A stretch of 64,000 nt of DNA from assembly GCF_016863515.1 (NCBI RefSeq), contig NZ_BOPA01000010.1, positions 186,001 through 250,000 on the forward strand, given 5' to 3'. Shown in pieces: positions 8,971 to 17,848 of this stretch. Numbering within the stretch: position 1 is the first letter of the stretch; the number at the start of each line of letters is the position of its first letter. Position numbers and translations under genes: made by a program. Under the pieces are notes generated by a model. The model was not told where the DNA came from. It did not search any database and saw only the letters and a program-made list of their open reading frames with translations. The DNA comes from Micromonospora gifhornensis (lineage in GTDB: Bacteria; Actinomycetota; Actinomycetes; Mycobacteriales; Micromonosporaceae).

Positions 8971-11489
8971 TGTGGCGTTCCTTCGTCGTTGCTGCGGTCT
9001 GGACGGACATCGCGCAGAGCCCGGGCGACGCCGTGCTCGAACGCGTTGATGAGATCGCGCACCTCGGCCGGGTCGCCGGGGTGGTCGGTGAGCTGCTGCC
9101 GGTTGGGCGTCGTGACCAGATTCGCGCCGGGAACCCGCCGGGTCAGGTGGGCCGGAGCGCCGGACGGTGCGGGAGCCACCGGCTCGGGCTGCGCGTGCTC
9201 CCGCTGCTGTTCGGCTCGGCGTACCCCGGACTCGAACTGTTCGACAAGGGTGCGTGCGGCGACCGGGTCGGCGGTGGTGGCGTCCGCCGGGCCGACCTGG
9301 GGGGTGATTCTCGGCAGGCTGGCTCCGGGAACCCGCTGCCGGATCCCGGGCGGCGGGGTGGTGGCACCGGGCGGTGCCGGCGGAACCGGTGTCTGCTGCG
9401 TCGCAGCCGGGTCGGCTTCGGCGCGGGCAGCGGTGGCGAAGGCGTCCCACGACTCGGCCAACTCGATGCTCGCGGTGGCCCGGGTCAGCAGCCGCTGGTC
9501 GAACCCGCCCGGCCCGCCGGTACCGGCCACCGCCAGCCCGTCCCCGGGCCGGGCAGGGCTGGCGGGTACCGGTTGCGATGGCGTCGGCAGGGCGGGCCGG
9601 GCGGTGATCGGGGCGGTCCGGAGATCCGGCTCGGGCGTGCCGAGCACCAGGTCCGGCCGAGCGATCGACAGGGTGGCGGAAACCCCGCCGCCCGGAGTGG
9701 CGGAGAGTACGACCCGCCAGCCGTGTCGACGGGCCAGCCGACCCACCACGAAGAGCCCGAGCACCTCGGTCGGGACCAGGTCCAGCCGCTCGCGCCGGGT
9801 GAGCCGGGCGTTCTCGTCGGCCAGCCGCGCCTCGGTCATGCCGATGCCGTGGTCGACCACGGTCAGCCGGGCACCGTCCTCGGTCAGCTCGCCGTTGACC
9901 ACCACCCGGGTGTGCGGCGGGGAGAAGACGGTGGCGTTCTCCATCAACTCGGCAAGCGCCAGCACCAGGTCACCGACGATCGCCGGTGCTGCCGAGACCT
10001 CGCCGGGAACCTGCACGTCCACCCGGGTGTAGTCCTCGATCTCGCCGAGGGCCAGGCGGACCACGTCGGCGAGCGGAACCGGCGCGGCGTGCACCACGTC
10101 GCCGGCCGCGCCCGAGAGCACCACCAGGTTGCCCGCGTTGCGCCGCAGCCGGCTGGAGATGTGGTCGAGCCGGTACAGGTTCTCCAGCCGCCCCGGCTCG
10201 GTCTCCTGCTGCTCCAACCGGTCGATCAGGGCGATCTGGCGGCCGACGAGGTTCTGGGTACGCCGACCGACGTGACCGAACATCTGGGCAACGTTGCGTC
10301 GGCTCGCCACCTGTCGTTCCACCAACTGGGCGGCCGTGGTCTGGACCCGTTCGAAGGCCCGGGCCAGATCGCCGATCTCGTCGCGGCCCCGGATCTCGAC
10401 CCGGTCGAGACGGATCGACTGAGCCTGGTCCGCCTCGTCGTCGGCGACCCGCAGCAGCTCGGATTCGGCGACCCGGGCGACCCGGTCGGCGGAGCGGGTG
10501 AGTCGGGTCAGCGGGCGTGCGACCGCCCGGCCGATCACCAGGGCGAGCAGTACGACGACGACCAGGATCACCAGGACCAGGGCGGTCACCCAGTACGCGG
10601 CGAACAGCGCGGCCTGCCGCTCGGCGCGCACCTCGGCGGTGACGTCGGTGACCAGCTTCTTCTCCACGAACTGACCCAGGGTGATCAGCGAGGAGGTGGT
10701 CGGGTAGAGCGCCTCGATGGGAATCCGGGACGCCGCGGTGACCGGGTCCAGGGCGCTCTGTTCGAGGAAGTCCTCACCGGCACGGGCGTCCACCGCGGCC
10801 TGCTCGATGTCCATCAGCACCAGCTGTTCGGGGGTGAGCAGACCGAGCATCTGGTTGCTGTCCGCCCGGAGGGTGGCCATGTTTGCCACGTAGGCGGTGG
10901 CGAGCCCCGGATTGGGGTCGGCGGCGATCAGCACGATCAGGGCGGCGCCCGCGCTGATCCCCTCGCTCTTGCGCAGGATGCGGTCCAGGGCCAGCACCTG
11001 CCGGCCGACCGAGGTGCGGGTGTCCACGTCGTACGGCAGCCGCAGCGAGTCGATCAGGGCGAGGTGCACCGGCGCGTACGTGCCCAGGATCTGCTCGACT
11101 GTGGCGCGGTCGGCGAGCAGGGCCGTGCGTACGGGTGCCAGTTGCCGGACCCCGTCGAGCGCGGCGCTCACCGCGGGGGTCAGGCCGTCGCCCAGTTCCG
11201 CCCGCAGGTCGGCGACCAGGTCGTCCACCTCCGCGATCTCCTGGATCAGGTCGCTGCGGTCGGCCTGCCGCAGCAGCAGACCGACGGCGAGCATCCGCTC
11301 CCGTTGCAGGTGTTGCAGGAGGGTGCCGACCCGGTTGGCGACCTGCACGGTGCCGGCGATGTCGTCGGCACGCTGTGCCACCCCGACCCGCTCCCAGACC
11401 ACCGGCATGGTCAGCCCGAGCATGCAGAGCACCGGGATGAGCACCAACAGGGCGAGTTTGCCCCGGATCCGAAGCCTATCGAGCAGCAT
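8967..11489 (-). CDS. cvnA: Nitrate-sensor-type histidine kinase-like protein CvnA
   Basis: A membrane sensor of 840 aa. The order is: a TM helix at about 10-30; a long helical extracytoplasmic NIT (nitrate/nitrite-sensing-like) domain; a second TM at about 305-330; a HAMP linker (VARPLTRLTRSADRVARVAESEL); a coiled signalling helix; and an HATPase_c domain (LMENATVFSPPHTRVVV near 510, DHGIGMTEARL near 545). From about 610 on it is Pro/Ala/Gln-rich and probably disordered. I see no clear phospho-acceptor H-box, as is usual in conservon kinases. ATG 11489 has GGAGG 8 nt upstream and overlaps the preceding gene by 14 nt. Confidence 0.9.
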   Translation of the reverse strand: MLLDRLRIRGKLALLVLIPVLCMLGLTMPVVWERVGVAQRADDIAGTVQVANRVGTLLQHLQRERMLAVGLLLRQADRSDLIQEIAEVDDLVADLRAELGDGLTPAVSAALDGVRQLAPVRTALLADRATVEQILGTYAPVHLALIDSLRLPYDVDTRTSVGRQVLALDRILRKSEGISAGAALIVLIAADPNPGLATAYVANMATLRADSNQMLGLLTPEQLVLMDIEQAAVDARAGEDFLEQSALDPVTAASRIPIEALYPTTSSLITLGQFVEKKLVTDVTAEVRAERQAALFAAYWVTALVLVILVVVVLLALVIGRAVARPLTRLTRSADRVARVAESELLRVADDEADQAQSIRLDRVEIRGRDEIGDLARAFERVQTTAAQLVERQVASRRNVAQMFGHVGRRTQNLVGRQIALIDRLEQQETEPGRLENLYRLDHISSRLRRNAGNLVVLSGAAGDVVHAAPVPLADVVRLALGEIEDYTRVDVQVPGEVSAAPAIVGDLVLALAELMENATVFSPPHTRVVVNGELTEDGARLTVVDHGIGMTEARLADENARLTRRERLDLVPTEVLGLFVVGRLARRHGWRVVLSATPGGGVSATLSIARPDLVLGTPEPDLRTAPITARPALPTPSQPVPASPARPGDGLAVAGTGGPGGFDQRLLTRATASIELAESWDAFATAARAEADPAATQQTPVPPAPPGATTPPPGIRQRVPGASLPRITPQVGPADATTADPVAARTLVEQFESGVRRAEQQREHAQPEPVAPAPSGAPAHLTRRVPGANLVTTPNRQQLTDHPGDPAEVRDLINAFEHGVARALRDVRPDRSNDEGTPH

Positions 11490-12648
11490 CGAAGGGCCTC
11501 CAGCGATCCGGGTCGTGTCCCTGTCCCACCGGCACCGGGGGTCGTTGCGCCGCCATCTGCTCCCAGTGACTGCCGGACGGCCGGTCCGAACCGGCACGCT
11601 CCGGCTCGTTGCCGGGCGCGTCGACAATGCCTGGGTTGTCCCTCGGATGAGACATCCAGATGGTCACCGCGAGCGCGATCAGCAGCAGCCCGGCGAGCCC
11701 ACCCGCGCCGAGGACCAGCAGGTTGTCCCGGTTGAGTTCGTCGAGCCGCTCGGCAAGCAGTCGGTCGATCTCGTCGAGCAGGACCGGCTGGAGCTGCTTG
11801 GCGGCTTCCTGCGCCTCCAGCCGGGCACCGGTGAGCCGGACCACGTCGAGCTTGCCGGTCTGGTCGGGTTGGGAGGTCAGCGCCATCGCCTCGACCCCCC
11901 GCTGGTAGGCGTCGAACGAACTGAGCACGTTCGCGCCCAGGTCGGCGCTCTCCGAGCTGTCCATCACCGCCCGAAGGTTGTTGACCAGGTCGTTGGCGGG
12001 CTGGAGGGCGGCGACCCGGTGGGCGGCCAGTTCACCGAAGGAGCGCAGCTGTTCGGTGGCGGCTCGCCGTTCGATGAGCATGGCCAGGTCGGTGAGCCGC
12101 CCGGCGGCGACCAGGGCCTCCGGCATCTCCTCCCCGACGCCGTCCTGGAGGAAGTGCGAGTCGGCGCCGGCGTCCCGGATCAGACCGCTGCTCTCCCGCA
12201 CCTTCGTGTGCAGGGCCAGCAGCAGGTCGGTGACCTCGCGGTAGGCGGCGAAGGCGGCCTCCGGGTCGGTCAGCGAGCGTTCCGGCAGCGCCTCCAGCTT
12301 CGCCCGGACGCCGGCCCACCGTTCCCCGGTGCGCAACTCGCCGCCGATCCGGGCGTCGACCGCCGCGACCTGCTCGATCGCCTGTTCCAGGACCTGTCGG
12401 GGCAGCGGCCGGCGGGCGACGGCGGCGCTCTGCGCGTTCACCAGCGCCTCGGTGACCGGCGCGAGGGCCCGCAGGTACTCCACGCCCAGCCGTTCCCGCT
12501 CGACGACCTCGCGGTCGGCGTCGACGAGCCGGTGGGCCTGCACGGTGAGCAGCGCCACCGGGAGCAGCAGCGCGATGCTGAGCAGCAGCGGCAACAGCCG
12601 ACCCCGGGTCCGGGGTCGGCGACGGACCCGCGGAGCGGGAACGGTCAT
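11476..12648 (-). CDS. Two-TM helical sensor-domain protein, first gene of the conservon
   Basis: A protein of 390 aa: basic N-terminus, TM helix at about 18-37 (LLPLLLSIALLLPVALL), about 270 residues of mostly helical extracytoplasmic domain, a second TM near 313-333 (LVLGAGGLAGLLLIALAVTIW), and a short Pro-rich cytoplasmic tail. It looks like the sensor half of the adjacent CvnA without any kinase domain. It probably co-senses with CvnA or titrates its ligand. ATG 12648 has a strong AAGGAG upstream, and the 14-nt overlap with cvnA implies one operon. I do not recognise a named family. Confidence 0.8.
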   Translation of the reverse strand: MTVPAPRVRRRPRTRGRLLPLLLSIALLLPVALLTVQAHRLVDADREVVERERLGVEYLRALAPVTEALVNAQSAAVARRPLPRQVLEQAIEQVAAVDARIGGELRTGERWAGVRAKLEALPERSLTDPEAAFAAYREVTDLLLALHTKVRESSGLIRDAGADSHFLQDGVGEEMPEALVAAGRLTDLAMLIERRAATEQLRSFGELAAHRVAALQPANDLVNNLRAVMDSSESADLGANVLSSFDAYQRGVEAMALTSQPDQTGKLDVVRLTGARLEAQEAAKQLQPVLLDEIDRLLAERLDELNRDNLLVLGAGGLAGLLLIALAVTIWMSHPRDNPGIVDAPGNEPERAGSDRPSGSHWEQMAAQRPPVPVGQGHDPDRWRPFDAAR

Positions 12649-13018
12649 GATGATCTCCTTGAGCGGTCGGCGCAGGTGCGGCAGCGGCGTCGACGAGCCG
12701 GTCCCGTGCGCCGGACCGGAAACTAATCGAACACAGTTGGCCCGGTACCGGCCTCACGGGTCGGCTTTGCGTCACTTCGCGCGAGGTGACGCAGGCTCAT
12801 CGAATCGATCACCGTGGGTGCTGTTTTTGGGAGGGATAAGACGTACTTCCATATGGATTCCGATGGAAGGTAGGAATTTCCACAATGGGAAGTCGTCCCA
12901 AAGGTTGGCCCGATGGACGTTGTGCGGTTGACCCCTCCCGGGTGACGTTCGGCCGAACAGAACGGACGTACGGCGGAACTCAGCTAGTACACAGGTTTCG
13001 CGCCGTACCGTGTGGCGA
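12649..13018. promoter_or_regulatory. Divergent intergenic region with two inverted repeats
   Basis: These 370 bp separate the minus-strand conservon from the plus-strand hydrolase-ABC gene, and no gene is visible. They contain two clear palindromes. One has arms TGCGTCAC (12768-12775) and GTGACGCA (12786-12793) with a 10-nt centre. The other has arms CTTCCAT (12846-12852) and ATGGAAG (12863-12869), with a CCATATGG palindrome overlapping its left side. The 12830-12910 part is markedly AT-richer than its surroundings. A -10-like TACCGT at 13006-13011 sits 7 nt before the ATG at 13019. The palindromes are operator candidates; no regulator is assigned. Confidence 0.5.
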
Positions 13019-15883
13019 ATGAAATCGCCGATCTCGGCCGCGCGGCTGCGCCGTGCCCTGCCCACCGGTCGCCGGGCCGTCGCGGTGTCGGTGGCCGTCG
13101 TCCTGCTGGCCGCCGTCGTGGTCTGGGCCGCGTGGCCGGATCGCCCGGGTTTCCGCACCGAGTCCGCGATGCTCACCGTCGCATCCGGACCGACCGGCAA
13201 CGAGCCGGTCGACCTGGACACCACGTTGTACCTGCCGAACGACGCCGCCGCGGACCGGAAGGTGCCGGCGGTGCTGCTCGCCCATGGCTTCGGCGGCACC
13301 AAGAACTCGGTCCGCACCGACGCCGAGGAGTTGGCCGACCGGGGCTACGCGGTGCTGACCTGGACCGCGCGCGGGTTCGGCCGCAGCGGGGGCCAGATCC
13401 ATCTGGACAACCCCGACTACGAGGTACGCGACGCTCAGCGCCTGCTGGACTGGCTGGCCGCGCGACCGGAGATCCGTATCGACGGCGACGGTGACCCGCG
13501 GGTGGGTGTCGTCGGCGGTTCCTACGGCGGCGGCCTGGCGCTGCTGCTGGCCGCCCAGGACCAGCGGGTGGACGCGATCGTCCCGATGATCACCTGGAAC
13601 GATCTGTCCCGGTCCTTCCTGCCGGAGAGCACCGGCGGGGAACCGACCCGGGGGGTGTTCAAGTCCGGCTGGGCCGGCATCTTCTTCGGCGGCGGGGGGA
13701 ATGTGGGCTCCGGTCCGGCGGGAATCTCCGGCAACACCGCGGAGGCCCCCGAGGGGGCACCGTCGCCCGGTCCGCCCAGCCCGGCACCCGGGCAGGGGCC
13801 GGGCACCGCGCCGGGCGCACCGACCACCGGCACCATCCCCGACCCGGCCTGTGGCCGCTTCGCCCCCGACGTGTGTGCCGCGTACCTGAGCATCGCCGTC
13901 ACCGGGCAGGCCGACCAGGCCGCCGTCGACCTGCTGCGGCGGTCCAGTCCGGCCGGTGTGCTGGACCGGATCAAGGCGCCCACCCTGCTGGTGCAGGGGG
14001 CGGCGGACACCCTCTTCCCGCTCGGCGAGGCGGACGCCAACGCCCGGGGAATCGCCGCCAACGGCACCCCGGTCCGGGTCGCCTGGTTCACCGGCGGCCA
14101 CGACGGCGGGGCGGGTCCGCGTACCGACTCCGACCGGGTGAAGTTCCTGACCGCCCAGTGGCTCGACCATTACGTCGCGGGAACGGCCGCCACGCCGGCG
14201 GACAGCTTCACCTTCTCCCGGATCGCCGGCTTCGACGCGCTGGACCGGGGACTGGTGGCGACCGGCTACCGCACCGCCGACTATCCGGGCCTGAACGGGC
14301 AGTCCCGGCAGGAGGTGGCCCTGGCCGGGCCGCCCCAACCGATCGCCAACCCGCCCGCCGGAAACCCGGCGGCGATCTCCTCGGTGCCCTTCGCCGGCTC
14401 GTTGAGCTCGTTGCTCAGCGGGGTGGCCGCCGACATACCGGGCCAGCACGCCCGGTTCGACTCCGAGCCGTTGACCGAGGCCGTCGACGTGGTCGGGTCG
14501 CCCACCGTGCAGATCCGCGCCGCGTCGCCCACCGGCGAGGCGGTCCTCTTCGCCAAGCTCTACGACGTCAACCCGGAAGGGGCGGCCACCCTGCCCAGCG
14601 GGCTCATCGCCCCGATCCGGTTGACCGGCCTGCCGACCCAGGTCGCCGAGGCCGCCCCGGTGACGGTCACGCTGCCGGCGATCGTCCACCGGGTCGAGGC
14701 CGGGCATCGCCTCCGCCTGGTCCTGGCCACCTCGGACCAGGCGTACACCACCCCGGTCGAGCCGACGGTCTACCAGGTCGCGGCCACCGGCCCGGTGAGC
14801 CTGCCCACCGTCGACGCCGAACCGATCCCCACCGAGGCGGTGCTCTGGCGCTGGATCCTGGTCGGGCTGCTCGCCGCGATCGTGCTCGGGCTCGTCGTGC
14901 TCGTGCTCCTGCTGCGCCTGCGACACCGCCGCCAGGACACCTCCGTGCACCCGGAGTACGCGGACACGCCGCTGGCCGTGCGCCATCTGCGCAAGGAGTA
15001 CGCCGACGGCTTCGTCGCCGTCTCCGAGGTGGACTTCGAGGTGCACCCCGGTCAGGTGGTCGGGCTGCTCGGGCCGAACGGTGCCGGCAAGACCACCACC
15101 CTGCGGGTGCTGATGGGGCTGACCCAGCCGACCGCCGGAGAGATCTACGTCTTCGGGCACCGACTGGTCCCCGGCTCGCCGGTGCTCTCGCGGATCGGCG
15201 CACTGGTCGAGGGACCCGGCTTCCTGCCGCACCTGTCCGGGCTGGAGAACCTGAAGGCGTACTGGCGGGCGACCGGGCGACCGGAGGCTGACGCGCACTT
15301 CGACCAGGCGTTGGAGATCGCCGGGCTCGGCTCGTCGGTGCACCGCAAGGTACGCAAGTACAGCCACGGCATGCGCCAGCGGCTGGCCATCGCCCAGGCC
15401 ATGCTGGGCCTGCCCGAGTTGCTGGTGCTCGACGAGCCCACCGACGGGTTGGACCCGCCCCAGATCGCCGAGATGCGTCGGGTGCTCCAGCGCTACGCCA
15501 CCGACGGTCGGGCGGTGCTGGTCTCCAGCCACCTGCTCGCCGAGGTGGAGCAGACCTGCACCCACGCTGTGGTGGTCAACAAGGGCCGGATCGTCGCCTC
15601 CGGACCGGTCGAGGAGATCGTCGGTGACTCGCCGAGCGTGCTGTTCGAGGTGAGTGACCCGGCGGCGGCCCGGGAGGTGCTTGCCGATCTCGGCGGGGTA
15701 CGGGTGCTCGACGACACCGACGGGCAGCTGGTGGTCGACACGAACGGCACCACCCGCAGCGAGGTGGTGGCCGAGTTGGTCCGGGCCGGGATCGGAGTGG
15801 ACCGGGTGGTGCCTCGGCGCCGCCTGGAGGACGCCTTCCTCGCCCTGGTGGGGGAGAACTCTCGGGGAAGCGGGGACCGGTGA
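13019..15883 (+). CDS. Extracytoplasmic alpha/beta hydrolase fused to ABC ATPase
   Basis: A protein of 954 aa with three parts. A TM signal anchor (about 20-39) leads into a PepX/S15-type alpha/beta hydrolase: AHGFGG (about 88-93), nucleophile elbow GGSYGGG with Ser168, a likely Asp near 330 (QGAADTLFP) and His near 360 (GGHDGG), then a jelly-roll-like region. A second TM (about 608-633) is followed by a cytoplasmic ABC ATPase: GPNGAGKTTT (about 685), signature YSHGMRQRL, LVLDEPTDGLDP (about 801) and SSH. The topology places the hydrolase outside and the ATPase inside. ATG 13019 lies 7 nt after TACCGT with no ribosome binding site, so the mRNA is probably leaderless. The permease follows with overlap. 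The substrate is unknown. Confidence 0.88.
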   Translation: MKSPISAARLRRALPTGRRAVAVSVAVVLLAAVVVWAAWPDRPGFRTESAMLTVASGPTGNEPVDLDTTLYLPNDAAADRKVPAVLLAHGFGGTKNSVRTDAEELADRGYAVLTWTARGFGRSGGQIHLDNPDYEVRDAQRLLDWLAARPEIRIDGDGDPRVGVVGGSYGGGLALLLAAQDQRVDAIVPMITWNDLSRSFLPESTGGEPTRGVFKSGWAGIFFGGGGNVGSGPAGISGNTAEAPEGAPSPGPPSPAPGQGPGTAPGAPTTGTIPDPACGRFAPDVCAAYLSIAVTGQADQAAVDLLRRSSPAGVLDRIKAPTLLVQGAADTLFPLGEADANARGIAANGTPVRVAWFTGGHDGGAGPRTDSDRVKFLTAQWLDHYVAGTAATPADSFTFSRIAGFDALDRGLVATGYRTADYPGLNGQSRQEVALAGPPQPIANPPAGNPAAISSVPFAGSLSSLLSGVAADIPGQHARFDSEPLTEAVDVVGSPTVQIRAASPTGEAVLFAKLYDVNPEGAATLPSGLIAPIRLTGLPTQVAEAAPVTVTLPAIVHRVEAGHRLRLVLATSDQAYTTPVEPTVYQVAATGPVSLPTVDAEPIPTEAVLWRWILVGLLAAIVLGLVVLVLLLRLRHRRQDTSVHPEYADTPLAVRHLRKEYADGFVAVSEVDFEVHPGQVVGLLGPNGAGKTTTLRVLMGLTQPTAGEIYVFGHRLVPGSPVLSRIGALVEGPGFLPHLSGLENLKAYWRATGRPEADAHFDQALEIAGLGSSVHRKVRKYSHGMRQRLAIAQAMLGLPELLVLDEPTDGLDPPQIAEMRRVLQRYATDGRAVLVSSHLLAEVEQTCTHAVVVNKGRIVASGPVEEIVGDSPSVLFEVSDPAAAREVLADLGGVRVLDDTDGQLVVDTNGTTRSEVVAELVRAGIGVDRVVPRRRLEDAFLALVGENSRGSGDR

Positions 15884-16806
15884 TGGCGGGATCGACTGTC
15901 GAACCCACGCGCGGCGGAGGCGAGCCCACGTCGGCCGCCGGCCGCGGGGTGGCCGCCTCGGGTGCCGGGGCCGGTTACCGGCCCTCGCGGACCCTGCCGT
16001 TCGCGGCGGAGTTCCGGCGGCAGGCGTCGCGGCGGCGTACCCAACTGGCGCTCGGCTTCATGGTGCTGCTGCCGTTGATCATTCTGATCGCCTTCCAGTT
16101 CGACACCGGCGACGACGACAACGGCCGGGGTGAGTTCGGCAGCCTGGTCTCGTTCGCCACCTCCGGCGGGCTGAACTTCACCCTGTTCACCATCTTCGTG
16201 TCAGCGTCGTTCCTGCTGGTCGTGGTGGTGGCGCTGTTCTGCGGCGACACGGTGGCCAGCGAGGCGAGCTGGGGCAGCCTGCGTTACCTGCTGGCGATTC
16301 CGGTGCCACGGGCCCGGCTGCTGACGATCAAGCTGTTGGTCGCCCTGACCTACTCGGGGTTGGCGCTGGTGCTGCTCGCTGGCACGGCTCTGCTCATCGG
16401 CACCCTCCGGTACGGCTGGTCGCCGCTGCGCAGCACGGTCGCCGCCCAGTTGGAGCCGGGCGAGGGCCTGCTGCGGTTGCTCGCCGTCCTCGGCTACCTC
16501 GCGGTGGTCCTGCTTGTCGTCGCCGGCCTGGCGTTCCTGCTCTCGGTGATCACGGACGCCGCGCTCGGTGCGGTGGGCGGTGCGGTGCTGCTGTGGATCC
16601 TGTCCAGCATCCTGGACCAGATCACCGCGCTCGGCGCGATCCGGTCCTTCCTGCCCACCCACTACAGCACCGCCTGGCTGGGGCTGCTCTCCACCCCGAT
16701 ACAGACCGACGACATCGTCCGTGGCGCCGTCTCCGCGATCTGCTACGCCACCGCCTTCTGGGGACTGGCCTTCTGGCGCTTCACCCGCAAGGACGTCGTC
16801 TCGTAG
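15880..16806 (+). CDS. ABC-2 type permease partner of the hydrolase-ABC fusion
   Basis: A membrane protein of 308 aa (307 if it starts at ATG 15883). After a Gly/Ala-rich cytoplasmic N-terminus come about six helices: around 50-70 (LALGFMVLLPLIILIAF), 100-125, 145-175, 195-225, 235-250 and a C-terminal helix before FTRKDVVS. GTG 15880 overlaps the upstream stop by 4 nt, so expression is coupled to the fused hydrolase-ATPase, and together they form a complete two-gene transporter. A long hairpin (16815-16872) follows. Confidence 0.85.
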   Translation: MMAGSTVEPTRGGGEPTSAAGRGVAASGAGAGYRPSRTLPFAAEFRRQASRRRTQLALGFMVLLPLIILIAFQFDTGDDDNGRGEFGSLVSFATSGGLNFTLFTIFVSASFLLVVVVALFCGDTVASEASWGSLRYLLAIPVPRARLLTIKLLVALTYSGLALVLLAGTALLIGTLRYGWSPLRSTVAAQLEPGEGLLRLLAVLGYLAVVLLVVAGLAFLLSVITDAALGAVGGAVLLWILSSILDQITALGAIRSFLPTHYSTAWLGLLSTPIQTDDIVRGAVSAICYATAFWGLAFWRFTRKDVVS

Positions 16807-16814
16807 CCCGGCTG

Positions 16815-16872
16815 CCGCGAGATCCTGGTCGGTGCCGCCGGCAACGGGTGTCGTCGCACCAGGACCTCGCGG
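16815..16872. terminator. Long-stem hairpin between convergent genes
   Basis: The arms 16815-16829 and 16858-16872 (15 nt, one mismatch) flank a 28-nt loop. It sits between the converging ABC permease and DUF4232 lipoprotein genes and overlaps nothing coding, so it probably works as a bidirectional terminator. Confidence 0.6.
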
Positions 16873-16876
16873 CGGG

Positions 16877-17569
16877 TCAGTGCTGCGGTGGGACCGTGCT
16901 CGGGGCGAGGGGTGTGGCGGGCGGCAGCGCCGAGGTGGGGGGCTGCTTCTTCCAGGCGCTCACGCCGACCCGGTTGGTGTTGCCGAGGTCGATCGGCCCC
17001 TCGACGGCGACCTCCTGCGTCGGCTCTCCCTCCGCCGGGGCGACCTCCAGCCGCTGCGCATTGGTGGCGACCACGCTCGGGTCGTCGACCAGGTTGCGCC
17101 AGAGCACTGCCGCGCCCGCGGCTTCTCCGGGCGCCAGCGTCAGGGGCCGGGGCGGGTCGTCGAAGCCCGAAGTGATCTCTGCGGCTCCGGCGATGACCCG
17201 GACTCTGATCAGGTTGTCGTCGCTGTCCAGCAGCCGTAGCTGCGGGTAGCCGTGCAGGCGGTACGGGTGGCTGCCGCAGTTGACCAGTTCCAGGCTCATC
17301 GCCCGCAGGCCCATGGCCGCGCTCACCCCGAGGGAGCTGATCCGTACGCCCTCGGCCGGACAGGGGCCTGGTGCGGCGGTGTCGGCGGTCGGCGGCGTAC
17401 CCGTCGACGGGGTGGCGACCGGTGGTGGGGTGTCGGTCGCGCCGGCGGTGCTGTCGTCGGCGTCGGGGGTCGGGGCGCACCCGACGAGCAGGGCCAGCGT
17501 CGCGAGCGCCCCGACCGGGCGGCGATACGGCCGGGTCCGGCGCCGGGCGGTCGTTGCTGGAGATGTCAT
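16877..17569 (-). CDS. DUF4232 lipoprotein
   Basis: A secreted lipoprotein of 230 aa. A twin-basic N-terminus and hydrophobic stretch end in a lipobox-like LLVGC, followed by a low-complexity Asp/Thr/Pro linker. The DUF4232 core follows, with CPAEGVRISSLGVSAAMGLRAM, the pattern LELVNCGSHPYRLHGYP and RLLDSDDN. The two conserved cysteines of the core probably form a disulfide. The family is widespread in actinomycetes with unknown role. The start is taken at ATG 17569; ATG 17584 would add five residues. Confidence 0.82.
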   Translation of the reverse strand: MTSPATTARRRTRPYRRPVGALATLALLVGCAPTPDADDSTAGATDTPPPVATPSTGTPPTADTAAPGPCPAEGVRISSLGVSAAMGLRAMSLELVNCGSHPYRLHGYPQLRLLDSDDNLIRVRVIAGAAEITSGFDDPPRPLTLAPGEAAGAAVLWRNLVDDPSVVATNAQRLEVAPAEGEPTQEVAVEGPIDLGNTNRVGVSAWKKQPPTSALPPATPLAPSTVPPQH

Positions 17570-17848
17570 ACGTGTCCCGCGCATCGGGACATCGTCACAT
17601 CGCCCGATACCACGCGTGGTCCTGACGTCCCGGATTCGTGATCGAGGAGCACACCTGCCCCGGTAAGGGGATTCCCGTGGCGCGAGCCTTCCGCGAACCG
17701 GTTGGACGCTGAGTGATGGGACAGCGCCCGGAAGTTTCAGCCGCTAGCATGGTCTGGGAGCGTTCCCACAGTCAGAGATTGCATCGACAACTATCTATAC
17801 ATCTCGCATTCTGGATCCCCTCATCGGATCTACTACGGAGGTATCCGA

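Noticed and set aside
8970..11735. Long plus-strand frame opposite cvnA
   Set aside because: Shadow of the conservon kinase; no ribosome binding site and no recognisable domain.
12980..15565. Minus-strand frame opposite the hydrolase-ABC gene
   Set aside because: Composition is typical of an antisense frame, while the plus strand has an intact hydrolase and ABC ATPase.
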